13,808 nt of DNA from CAZNQW01 sp964575225 (GTDB taxonomy: Bacteria; Chloroflexota; Anaerolineae; JAAYZQ01). Below the pieces are notes generated by a model. It worked only from the letters and a program-made list of their open reading frames with translations. It was not told the origin of the DNA and searched no databases. The translations under genes were made by a program, and so were the position numbers. The DNA is taken from positions 1-13,808 of the forward strand of contig CAZNQW010000095.1 in NCBI GenBank assembly GCA_964575225.1, given 5' to 3'. Shown here in pieces: positions 6,690-13,808 of the stretch (positions are counted from its first letter, which is position 1; each line of letters begins with the position of its first letter).

Positions 6690-6791
6690 AACCCAGTAAC
6701 TGCCAGTGTAGCCGCTCTGAGTGCCCCTCGGCCAACTCGCTCGGCTCAAGAGCCAGACCCATGGAATGCCCACACAGCCCTCGTAAGCATT

Positions 6792-6820
6792 TTGCATAAA
6801 CGAGCATCCGGATCTATAAT
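6792..6820 (+). promoter_or_regulatory. Sigma70-type promoter of the lipoprotein gene
   Basis: -35 TTGCAT (6792-6797), a 17-bp spacer, and -10 TATAAT (6815-6820). The start is expected near 6827, giving a leader of about 43 nt before ATG 6870. The stretch 6690-6791 between the divergent promoters shows no gene. Confidence 0.72.
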
Positions 6821-6869
6821 TCAATGGCCCTACTGATCTTGGCTCGATTCAAGTGTGAAGGAGGCGTCC

Positions 6870-8087
6870 ATGTCTACACACAAAGTTGCCAAGCTCATCG
6901 TTGTATTGGCCCTGCTGCTGAGCACCTGCCTGGCATGCGGCGGAGAAAGCCAGGAAGCAGCCCCCTCGCTGCCAACGTCCCCGCCCATCGCAACCGACCA
7001 ACCCGCGGCAGAACCCGAACCCACCGCGGCTACTCAGCCATCTGTGGACACCCAGCCCACGGCCACCACCCAAACGGCCGTGGAGACCCAGCCCACCGCG
7101 ACGGCTGAGCCAACGACCCCACCCCAACCGACCGTGCAACCAACGACGGCCCTAGCGCCCGACGAGGCCGCGCTGGCGCTGGTCAAGGCGACCTTTGCTC
7201 CCAACGAAGAGTTCCAGGTTCAATTCACAGCGCCCTCCTCGTTCCCGCCCGAGGCGTGGGTGGGGCTCATTCCTTCCGAGGTGCCCCATGGCGACGAAGA
7301 CGTAAATGATCAGTACGATCTGGCCTACTGGTATCTCGATGGCCAGACCACCGGCGTGCTGACCTTTACGACGCCGATGGAGCCGGGCTCCTACGACCTG
7401 CGCATGCACGACACCGACGACAACGGCCAGGAAGTGGCGTCGGTAACCTTTCGCGTGGAAATTCCTGCCGCAGACGGCGAACCCAGATTGCTGTTGGAGC
7501 AGGCGACCTTTGCCCCCAACGACGCGATCCGGGTCCGGTTCGACGCGCCAGCCTGGTATCCAGAGCAGGCCTGGGTGGGGCTGATCCCCTCCGAGATCCC
7601 CCACGGCGACGAGGGGATCAACGACGAGAACGACATCGAGTACTGGTATCTGGACGGCCAGACGACCGGGGTATTGACCTTTACCGCGCCGATGGAGTCC
7701 GGCTCCTACGACCTGCGCCTGAACGACGGCGGCGGTCAAGAGACCGCTTCCGTGACTTTTGCCGTTGCCATCCCGGAAGACGCGGGCGAGCCCCGCCTTT
7801 GGTTGGACCAGGCAACCTTCTCACCCGAAGACGAAATCGTGGTCCACTTTGAGGCGCCATCCTGGTATGCCGAGGATGCCTGGGTAGGGATCGTCCCCTC
7901 GGATGTACCCCACGGCGACGAAGACGAAAATGACCGACACGATCTCGCCTACGAGTATCTGGAGGGTCGGACCACGGGGGAGCTGATCTTTACCGCGCCG
8001 CTGGAGCCAGGCTCGTATGACGTGCGCATGCACGACACCGACGACAATGGCAAGGAAGTGACGTCGGTAACCTTTGAGGTGAAATAA
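6870..8087 (+). CDS. Secreted lipoprotein with three tandem beta-sandwich-like repeats
   Basis: Probable surface lipoprotein of 405 aa, function unknown. Residues 1-23 are a type II signal peptide: MSTHK, hydrophobic VAKLIVVLALLL, then LSTC/LAC. Either Cys20 or Cys23 could be the lipidated residue; neither is a perfect lipobox. Residues 25-98 are a Thr/Pro/Gln/Ala-rich linker. Three repeats follow (about 102-199, 206-302, 308-405), each with ATFxPxDxxxVxF, AWVGxxPSxxPHGDExxND, YxYLxGxTTGxLxFTAP and GSYDxR. Repeats 1 and 3 carry a Ca-site-like HDTDDNG; repeat 2 has NDGGG instead. I infer an Ig-like beta-sandwich with possible Ca2+ binding. ATG 6870 follows AAGGAGG by 5 nt; the GTG at 6855 overlaps that ribosome site and is rejected. 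The gene stands alone between its own promoter and terminator. Confidence 0.85.
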   Translation: MSTHKVAKLIVVLALLLSTCLACGGESQEAAPSLPTSPPIATDQPAAEPEPTAATQPSVDTQPTATTQTAVETQPTATAEPTTPPQPTVQPTTALAPDEAALALVKATFAPNEEFQVQFTAPSSFPPEAWVGLIPSEVPHGDEDVNDQYDLAYWYLDGQTTGVLTFTTPMEPGSYDLRMHDTDDNGQEVASVTFRVEIPAADGEPRLLLEQATFAPNDAIRVRFDAPAWYPEQAWVGLIPSEIPHGDEGINDENDIEYWYLDGQTTGVLTFTAPMESGSYDLRLNDGGGQETASVTFAVAIPEDAGEPRLWLDQATFSPEDEIVVHFEAPSWYAEDAWVGIVPSDVPHGDEDENDRHDLAYEYLEGRTTGELIFTAPLEPGSYDVRMHDTDDNGKEVTSVTFEVK

Positions 8088-8128
8088 GCGCCCGCGGCCC
8101 GAACCGGACGGCCCATTGGAAAGCATCG

Positions 8129-8144
8129 GAGAAGGGCCCTTCTC
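8129..8144. repeat. 16-bp perfect palindrome downstream of the lipoprotein gene
   Basis: GAGAAGGG followed by its exact complement. It lies 42 bp after the stop codon and about 80 bp before the true terminator. No T-run follows. It may fold in the mRNA 3' end. Confidence 0.4.
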
Positions 8145-8222
8145 GCTTCAGGGGCCCATCCACGGGCGAATTTCCAAGAACACGGCCTGCCGTGCCTCTC
8201 CTGCCCAACCGCTGAACGACGC

Positions 8223-8251
8223 AAAACGCCCCCGACATCGGGGGCGTTTTT
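8223..8251 (+). terminator. Intrinsic terminator, possibly bidirectional
   Basis: 12-nt arms (AAAACGCCCCCG and its complement) around a 4-nt ACAT loop, ending in TTTTT on the plus strand. It terminates the lipoprotein transcript. On the minus strand the stem ends with TTTTGC and lies 27 bp after the stop of the glutamate synthase operon, so it probably terminates both converging transcripts. Confidence 0.9.
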
Positions 8252-8277
8252 ATGTACATCTGTAACCCGTGCCCTGA

Positions 8278-10923
8278 CTAGCTCAACGCGCTCAGCCGCA
8301 CCGCCCCCACCTTGCGATAGACCTCCCCGGGATCGCGGCGCCGGCCCGCCACCGTCAGCAGCGCCTCGACCGATATGCCAAAGAGCCGTTCGTTTTCGCG
8401 CAGGTAGGGCTCGATCAGCGCCCAATCGTCGTCGCTCAACGGAGATAGCACGCCGCCGTTGAGCTGATCCTCTGTCACCAGGCCGTAGGGATCGCGCACA
8501 TAGATGGCTCCCCCCGAAGCCAGGGAGAACAGGTTGCCGCCCGGATAGGGCGCCGGCTGGGGCGTCATTGAGCCGTGGGCGTCAAAGATCATGCCGTTGA
8601 GCACCACAAACCCACCCCCGTGCAGCGGATCGCCGGCCATGAACGATTCGGCCAGATAATCGAGACAGGTGCCATTGATCACCACCCGCGGATGACCGGC
8701 GGCGTTGATCAGGGGTCGGCCGGCGGCGTTGCCCAGCACATAGGCCTCGCCCCCCTTGGCGCCGTATAGAAAGGTCTGGCCCACATCGCCGTGGATCACC
8801 ACCTTGCCCGATTTGAGGATCTGGCCCACCTGATCCTGGGCGCTACCGTGCACGTGCACCTCGGCTCCCGACAGACCCGACCCCAAATAGTCGCCGCTGG
8901 AGCCATACACGTCCACGCGCACACCGCTGCTATCGGGACCCAACCCACAGCCGCAGAATCGACCGCCGCGCCAGCGGTAGGTGATGAACTGCCGCCAGCC
9001 CATCTCGACGGCCGTCACCAGCAGCCGCGCCGCGGCATCCTCGCCCTCGGGCGCAAAACCTTCCGCGTCCAGCACCAGCACCCGCTCGCCGTCCTGGGGC
9101 GGGCGCAGCGCCGTCCGGCCCGTCCAGGTCACCCGGCGCCGCTCGCCATTCGCCGCAGCGTCCAGGGTCGGAACGGCATCGAACAGCGCGCGCAGCGTCC
9201 GATCCACCAATGCCAGCACCGATGCCCGGCGTTTGGCGCCCGTGTCACAGGGCCGGTCGCGCAGCCGGGTCAGCAATTCGACGGCAAAGGTCCAGGCCGC
9301 GTCGCCCTCGTCAGCCAGGCCGCCAAGATGCTGGCAAAAGGCCCTCACCTCCCCATAGTCCCAGGCCTGTAGTTGGCGGCACACCCACTGCCAGGCCAGA
9401 TCGACGCCCTCGGCCCCCGCCACCAGCCAGGTCAAGGGCAGCGACTCGAGCCAAGCTAGATCGGCAGAGGGGAGGGTCGCTGTGCTCGGATTGTTGTGGA
9501 ACTGATCGACCGGCAAGCTGATCTGCGCCCCAAACTTGTCGGTTACCACCAACTCCCGGGCGCCGTGGCCGTTGCCTGCCGGCGACCACTCGCCGGAACG
9601 ATGGCCGTTGGTCTCGCGCACCGAGAACAAAAAAGCGCCTCCGTCGGTGTGGCTTCCACCGCGGGCGTTCCAGTACAGGTCGGCCACCGGGCAGATCCGC
9701 TCATCCTCCGATGCCAGGCTCTCTAACGTGGCGTCGATGGCCTGCTTTTCCGACGCCACCAGGCCCACCTGGACCTTGCCCTCGTGTAGGGCAAAGACCT
9801 GGGGCCGCAGCATCGACGTGTCGGTGATGCCCAGCAGTTGCCATTCGCCCTGATCGGGCTGGCTGCGGGCGATGATAAAGAACCAGGGCCCATCGGGCGA
9901 GGCGTGCAGGTGGGTATCCTGGATGGCCTGGTACAGCCGCTGCCGGTGGGCGGGCAACAGGCTGAAATCCCGCTCAGTGGTGGGCGCCAGGGCCTCGATG
10001 GTCGCCTCCAGCGGATAGCCATAGACCCGATCCATCAGGTCGAACAGCAGGGCGCTCACCTCGGTGTCGGTCAGGAACAAGGGCACGATGTTCCGCTGGC
10101 GCAGATAGGTCGACACGGCATGATAGTTGGAAAAGTCGCCGTTGTGCACCAGCGCCTCGTTGAGGCCCACAAAGGGGTGCGCCCCCCCGGGGTGCCACAC
10201 CCGCCCCTTGGTCGGGTAGCGTTGGTGGGCGATCCAGACGTGGGCCTGGAGATCCTCCACCCGGTAATAGGCGGCAGCTTGCTCGGCATAGCCCACAATC
10301 TTGTACACCAACAGATCGCGCCCGTGAGAGAGCACAAAGGCCCGCTGCTCGCCCAGGCTGGCGTAAAAGCTCTGGTTGAGCCCAAAGCTCTGCCGGTAGA
10401 CGTACTCGTCTTCGACGGCCCGCGCCCCCAGATCGGCCAGGTTGTGCTCGGCGGCAAAGCGCTCCAGCAGGCCGGGTTTGGCCCGCACAAAGTAGCGCCA
10501 CACGTCGGGCGGCCGCATCTCCAGATCGGGCACGGCCCGATAGTCATCCATCGCCGGCGCGGCATAGCCCTGCACCACGTCGTAGGCCGGCAGGATCGCC
10601 TCCGCCTCGACGGCGCCCCGGGCGTCGGGATCCAGGTAGGCCACCTGCAACAGCGTGCAATCGCGCAGCGTCTCGGGCGACACCCGCATCTGGGCCGGCG
10701 AAAGGCCCGCCGCAGCCAGACCGCCGCCCTTGCCATTGCCCCGGTTGTGCATCTGCGCTGCCGGGGCCATCAAATGGCGGCCCGCCACCGGCACCGACGC
10801 CGCCAGTCCCACCACACCACAGCCACCCTCGGCCGCGCTCTTGTGCACCGAGGGCGCCGGCAGCCCCTCTATCAAACTCGCCCGCGATGCGATCAGCCGC
10901 TCAGCCTCTCGTCGTCGATTCAC
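8278..10923 (-). CDS. Glutamate synthase subunit: class II glutaminase fused to GXGXG domain
   Basis: Cytosolic 881-aa subunit that should hydrolyse glutamine and pass ammonia to the synthase subunit. Residues 1-34 look like a propeptide; Cys35 (GGCGVVGL) would be the N-terminal nucleophile after cleavage. Other Ntn-amidotransferase signatures are MHNRGNGKGGG (58-68), AHQRYPTKGR (232-241), ALVHNGDFSNY (257-267) and TDTEV (285-289). After a less conserved middle, residues about 665-815 form the GXGXG beta-helix (VYGSSGDYLGSGLSGAEVHV, GQTFLYGAKGGEAYVLG). Canonical GltB places the FMN barrel between these two domains; here it is a separate gene. GTG 10923 is chosen because GGGGAGG lies 7 nt upstream, in the 20-bp gap; a longer frame to 11040 would overlap the upstream gene and lacks family similarity. 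Confidence 0.9.
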   Translation of the reverse strand: MNRRREAERLIASRASLIEGLPAPSVHKSAAEGGCGVVGLAASVPVAGRHLMAPAAQMHNRGNGKGGGLAAAGLSPAQMRVSPETLRDCTLLQVAYLDPDARGAVEAEAILPAYDVVQGYAAPAMDDYRAVPDLEMRPPDVWRYFVRAKPGLLERFAAEHNLADLGARAVEDEYVYRQSFGLNQSFYASLGEQRAFVLSHGRDLLVYKIVGYAEQAAAYYRVEDLQAHVWIAHQRYPTKGRVWHPGGAHPFVGLNEALVHNGDFSNYHAVSTYLRQRNIVPLFLTDTEVSALLFDLMDRVYGYPLEATIEALAPTTERDFSLLPAHRQRLYQAIQDTHLHASPDGPWFFIIARSQPDQGEWQLLGITDTSMLRPQVFALHEGKVQVGLVASEKQAIDATLESLASEDERICPVADLYWNARGGSHTDGGAFLFSVRETNGHRSGEWSPAGNGHGARELVVTDKFGAQISLPVDQFHNNPSTATLPSADLAWLESLPLTWLVAGAEGVDLAWQWVCRQLQAWDYGEVRAFCQHLGGLADEGDAAWTFAVELLTRLRDRPCDTGAKRRASVLALVDRTLRALFDAVPTLDAAANGERRRVTWTGRTALRPPQDGERVLVLDAEGFAPEGEDAAARLLVTAVEMGWRQFITYRWRGGRFCGCGLGPDSSGVRVDVYGSSGDYLGSGLSGAEVHVHGSAQDQVGQILKSGKVVIHGDVGQTFLYGAKGGEAYVLGNAAGRPLINAAGHPRVVINGTCLDYLAESFMAGDPLHGGGFVVLNGMIFDAHGSMTPQPAPYPGGNLFSLASGGAIYVRDPYGLVTEDQLNGGVLSPLSDDDWALIEPYLRENERLFGISVEALLTVAGRRRDPGEVYRKVGAVRLSALS

Positions 10924-10943
10924 GTCTCTGCCTCCCCTTGTCC

Positions 10944-13442
10944 TTACGCCAGATAAGCCAGCACATCGGTCCGGCCCCTCAGTTCGCCAATGCTGGACAG
11001 TCCCAGCCGCCGCAAGATCGTTTCCAATTGAATCCGCCACGAACCGTACAGGTTGGCAATGCGCTGCCCCCCTTCCAGGGGGTCGATCAGCTTGGCCATT
11101 TCGGGGTCGGTGGTGGTGATACCAAAGGGGCAGCCCTTTTCCCGTTCGCAGGTGCCCAGCCGCACACAGCCCAGGGCGATCAGGTCGGCCGTGCCCACCA
11201 CACAGCCATCGGCGCCCAGGGCGATGGCCTTGGCAATGTCATAGGCCGTGCGGACGCCCCCCGAGGCCATCAGTACCACCTCGTCGCGGATGCCTTCGGC
11301 GACCAAAAAGTGGTGGACCTTGGGGATGGCATATTCCAGCGGCATGGCAATGTTCTTTTTGGCCACCTCGGGCGCCGCCCCCGTGCCCCCGTAGGAGCCG
11401 TCCAGGTGGACAATGTGCGCCCCGGCGAAATAGCTGCCCACCGCCACCATATCGACGTCGGTCGGCGTCGATACCTTGACCGAGACCAGGGCGCGGCGAT
11501 TGACCATCTTGATCCAATCGACGTGCTTTTTGTGGTCTTCGACCGAGTAGACGCTGTGAAAGGGAAAGGGCGAAAACAGGCTGCTGCCCTGAACCGCCTC
11601 GCGCATAGCGGCCACGTCGGGCGTCACCTTGCTGCCCAACAAGTGGCCGCCCAGGCCCGGCTTGGCCCCCTGCGCGTACTTGAATTCGACAATCCGCGCC
11701 CGCTGGATCGTCTCCTCGCGTACGCCGAACAGGCCGGTGGCCACCTGGGTGATCATGTGGTCGGCGTAGGGCAACAACGGGTCCGGGTACCCCCCTTCGC
11801 CCGTGCTGGTGAACGAACCCCAGAAGCGGGCCGCCCAGGCCCGCGCCGTCATGGTCTGCAGGCTCACCGAGCCAAAGGACATCCCCCCGCCATACCAGGG
11901 GTGGGGGATCTGAATCCTCGGGCGGCTGGGATCGCGCCGGTTGAGCGCCAGCGTCAGATCCACCGGTCCGGCAGCCTCTGCCGGGGCCTCCGGTTCGCTC
12001 ACCGACAGCTCAAAGGCAAAGCGCAACCGGTCAAAACCGCCGCCCGACCGGCCCACTTTGTACTCGAGTCCGGAGGTCGGCGGTTGGCCCGTGCGGCTCT
12101 GTTCCGACGTGCTGAGGATCAGCTCCGTGGGCCAGCGCAGGTCGCCCTCCAGCTCGCCGTCGCCGACCACCGGCTGCAAATCCGCCGATTGGCCCTCGAC
12201 CACCCGGCCAAAAAGCTGGCGGAAGGCGGCCTCCTCAGTGGCCTGAAAGATGGTGCGCCCCAGCTCGCCGCGCAGGCGCCGCACCTCGCGCATGCCCATC
12301 GCCCCCAACACTTCCAGCAACTGATCGCGCCAGGCCGCCATCAGGTTGACGATCCGCTGCGTGCCCCACTCGACGTCGATCTCTTGATCCTCCGCCGGGC
12401 AGGGGTGGCGCATGTCGGCCCACAGGGCGCAGCCCAAAGCCGCCTGCAGGACGAAATCGACGGCCACCGCATCGGCGCCGCATACCAACGCCTTGGGCAC
12501 GTGCTCGGCAGCAGCAATTCCCCCACTGACCAGCAAAGTCACCTGGTCGCGCAGGCAGGCATCCACCAGGGCGCCGTGAACCTCGGTCAGCACGTCGCCC
12601 AAAAAGCGCTGCCCGTTCTCCTCAGGCCCCCATCCCGACTCGTCGGCGCACAGGTGGACGATGCTCACCCCGCCCCGCGCCAGCGCCTCGACCTCTGCGG
12701 CCACTTGGGCCGTCAGGGGCCAGCGGACGGCCACCGCGGCCCCAGGGTGCAGCGCGCGGATCCTCTCCACCGCCTGCAGGGCCGCCGCCACGTCCCCCTC
12801 CGGGCAGTCCAGCTCGATCAAACGCGCCGCGCCGATCCAGGGCGCCGTGGCCTCGTCGTGGGCCGAGAGAAGCGGCGCCACCGTGCCGGCAAACTCGGCC
12901 AGTCCCTCGAACCACTCCTCGGGGCGGACCAGCGCCAGGGTGCCCAGTCGCGCCGCCGCCTGGACCACCGCCCGAGGCCCACCTTGCCCGGTCAGCGGCA
13001 TGGGCAACGGATCCATCAGGACCGGCAGAGGCAGCTCGATGAGGGACGGCGGCTCGGTCACCAGGTCGCCGCGGGCATCGAACTCCAGGGCCGACGGTCG
13101 CCGGCCCAGGACCACGGAGGTAGAGATAACCTCACGACCGTGGATGCCGTCGCGGGTGGGCCGCACGATCTCGGACATGTCGAGCCAGATGCTGTCGAAT
13201 CCGGGCCGGGCAAAGGCGCCGCCATAGCCCGCGCCCGAGATGGGCACCCGGCCCGTCTCGGCCTGGTACCAGGTCTGGGTAATGATCTCGGGCGTCCAGT
13301 GGGGATCGCCTCCCGAGCGGCCCTGGTCAAAGGGCGCGTGGCCATATTTCACATAGTCGTCGCCCTCAGCCAGCCTGAATTTGGCCGGATAGGCAAAAGC
13401 GGGCGGAGCGGGCTTGGTTTGGATGTGATAGCGACCAGACAT
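10944..13442 (-). CDS. gltB: FMN-binding glutamate synthase subunit with duplicated barrel
   Basis: 832-aa synthase subunit that would condense 2-oxoglutarate with ammonia to give glutamate. The C-terminal half (about 500-832) is the FMN/Fe-S barrel: YGGGMSFGS (517-525), TSTGEGG (545-551), KYAQGAKPGLGG (588-599), HLDGSYGGTGAAP (679-691), ASGGVRTAYDIAKAIALGAD (726-745). Cys759, Cys765 and Cys771 are the likely 3Fe-4S ligands, spaced C-x5-C-x5-C. The N-terminal half contains a second, barrel-like copy (annotated as a finding), with LVSGGIAAAEHVPKALVCGAD (304-324) matching the catalytic half. Bacterial GltB is normally one chain of about 1500 aa; here glutaminase and GXGXG domains are encoded 20 bp downstream. 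No GltD lies nearby, so the electron donor may be ferredoxin or a distant partner. ATG 13442 follows AAGGGGTG. Confidence 0.92.
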   Translation of the reverse strand: MSGRYHIQTKPAPPAFAYPAKFRLAEGDDYVKYGHAPFDQGRSGGDPHWTPEIITQTWYQAETGRVPISGAGYGGAFARPGFDSIWLDMSEIVRPTRDGIHGREVISTSVVLGRRPSALEFDARGDLVTEPPSLIELPLPVLMDPLPMPLTGQGGPRAVVQAAARLGTLALVRPEEWFEGLAEFAGTVAPLLSAHDEATAPWIGAARLIELDCPEGDVAAALQAVERIRALHPGAAVAVRWPLTAQVAAEVEALARGGVSIVHLCADESGWGPEENGQRFLGDVLTEVHGALVDACLRDQVTLLVSGGIAAAEHVPKALVCGADAVAVDFVLQAALGCALWADMRHPCPAEDQEIDVEWGTQRIVNLMAAWRDQLLEVLGAMGMREVRRLRGELGRTIFQATEEAAFRQLFGRVVEGQSADLQPVVGDGELEGDLRWPTELILSTSEQSRTGQPPTSGLEYKVGRSGGGFDRLRFAFELSVSEPEAPAEAAGPVDLTLALNRRDPSRPRIQIPHPWYGGGMSFGSVSLQTMTARAWAARFWGSFTSTGEGGYPDPLLPYADHMITQVATGLFGVREETIQRARIVEFKYAQGAKPGLGGHLLGSKVTPDVAAMREAVQGSSLFSPFPFHSVYSVEDHKKHVDWIKMVNRRALVSVKVSTPTDVDMVAVGSYFAGAHIVHLDGSYGGTGAAPEVAKKNIAMPLEYAIPKVHHFLVAEGIRDEVVLMASGGVRTAYDIAKAIALGADGCVVGTADLIALGCVRLGTCEREKGCPFGITTTDPEMAKLIDPLEGGQRIANLYGSWRIQLETILRRLGLSSIGELRGRTDVLAYLA

Positions 13443-13650
13443 CGAGCACCCCTTGGATGATTCCCGCCTCAGTTCGGCCCCGGTCGCAACGACCTCCGCA
13501 TCCTAACCCCGGCGGAAAGATAGTAGATTGGCCCCCTTGCCCCAAAAAGAGAAGCCCTTGCACCGGAACGCGCGTTCCGGCACAAGGGCTTCGCGGCCCC
13601 TATTGGGTTGTGTGGCCATGTTTCCGCTGCCCTACCGGGCAACTGCACCT
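13443..13650 (-). promoter_or_regulatory. 5' leader of the glutamate synthase operon, putative attenuator
   Basis: About 200 nt lie between the promoter and the start codon. The first 50 nt can form a small hairpin (TTGCCC-GGTA-GGGCAG, 13642-13627), then a long terminator follows, then about 100 nt to the ATG. I do not recognise the cyanobacterial glnA-type glutamine aptamer or a T-box here. AGGGC in the 5' hairpin could pair with GCCCT of the terminator arm, a weak antiterminator candidate. A short frame from 13614 (MATQPNRGRE...) exists but lacks a good ribosome site. Confidence 0.5.
13543..13592 (-). terminator. Intrinsic terminator inside the glutamate synthase leader
   Basis: A 42-nt hairpin (13551-13592): 10-bp outer stem GAAGCCCTTG, a 2x2 internal loop, then the 18-nt self-complementary CCGGAACGCGCGTTCCGG. 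On the minus strand it is followed by TCTTTTTG; on the plus strand no T-run follows, so it acts on minus-strand transcripts. It lies between the operon promoter and the operon start codon. Confidence 0.82.
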
Positions 13651-13679
13651 CTTATACCACAGCCTGCCCCAAAAGTCAA
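13651..13679 (-). promoter_or_regulatory. Sigma70-type promoter of the glutamate synthase operon
   Basis: Minus-strand -35 TTGACT (13679-13674), a 17-bp spacer, and -10 TATAAG (13656-13651). The start is expected near 13644. An imperfect inverted repeat CACAGG...CCTGTG lies upstream at about 13732-13756 and could be an operator, but this is weak. Confidence 0.7.
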
Positions 13680-13759
13680 AACCCCGCCGCGATGGGACAC
13701 ATCCCCCGGTCACCGGCCACGTGCCGCCATTCACAGGATTCGCGGTGAAACCTGTGGGG

Positions 13760-13808
13760 AGATCGGAAGAGCGTCGTGTAGGGAAAGAGTATAGGATAGG
13801 GTGTAGAT
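13760..13808. other. Illumina TruSeq adapter (assembly artefact)
   Basis: The sequence from 13760 starts with AGATCGGAAGAGC and matches the Illumina adapter read-through sequence without error to 13790. It ends in GTGTAGAT, also adapter sequence, after about 10 extra bases that look like an erroneous repeat of the adapter. A frame through it yields the peptide EIGRASCRERV, which I know as a recurrent adapter artefact in protein databases. This is not genomic DNA. Confidence 0.97.

Noticed and set aside
5214..6836. 540-codon open frame on the plus strand opposite serS and its T-box leader
   Set aside because: It runs antisense through both serS and the structured leader and its promoter; composition is low-complexity and serS is unambiguous.
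10887..13460. 857-codon open frame on the plus strand opposite the FMN subunit gene
   Set aside because: It is the antisense shadow of a GC-rich gene. The minus strand carries all glutamate synthase motifs, while the plus translation is His/Gln/Arg/Gly-rich with no recognisable family and no ribosome site.
13498..13616. Possible leader peptide MATQPNRGRE... in the glutamate synthase leader
   Set aside because: It has no credible ribosome binding site and no run of Gln or Glu codons as expected for classical attenuation.

Overview
The window is a complete metagenomic contig, or the right end of one, from a GC-rich bacterium. Several traits together suggest Chloroflexota (Anaerolineae or a relative): a Thr/Pro-rich lipoprotein, a separately encoded and rearranged glutamate synthase, a T-box-controlled serS, and dispersed GTAGGGGC-type palindromes. 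This placement is inferred from content, not from a marker gene. The last 49 bases are Illumina adapter sequence, so genomic DNA ends near 13759.

Layout, left to right. Bases 1-368 are non-coding and hold a 26-bp palindrome that recurs at 4449. On the minus strand follow an ArsB/NhaD-type ion permease (369-1631) and, upstream and overlapping it by 4 bp, a PII-like plus CBS-pair protein (1628-2509) with its own promoter. This looks like a transporter with a cytosolic nucleotide-sensing regulator. A gap with two palindromes separates this pair from an MFS permease (2891-4216, minus), also with its own promoter.

The centre is a translation module on the minus strand. A consensus promoter at 6660-6689 drives a T-box leader with terminator, then serS (5079-6344), tRNA-Ser(TGA), tRNA-Ser(GCT), tRNA-Arg(GCG) and an intrinsic terminator. 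A second consensus promoter between serS and the tRNAs can drive the tRNAs alone. The T-box UGGC element matches the GCCA 3' ends of both serine tRNAs. Divergent from this module, on the plus strand, is a secreted lipoprotein with three tandem beta-sandwich-like repeats (6870-8087). It has its own promoter and a terminator that could also serve the facing operon.

The right third is a minus-strand glutamate synthase operon. An FMN/Fe-S synthase subunit with an unusual duplicated barrel architecture (10944-13442) is followed 20 bp later by a subunit fusing the class II glutaminase domain to the GXGXG domain (8278-10923). No NADPH-dependent GltD subunit is in the window. The operon has a consensus promoter and, between promoter and start codon, a long intrinsic terminator. 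That arrangement suggests transcription attenuation by an unidentified leader RNA, or a separate small RNA.
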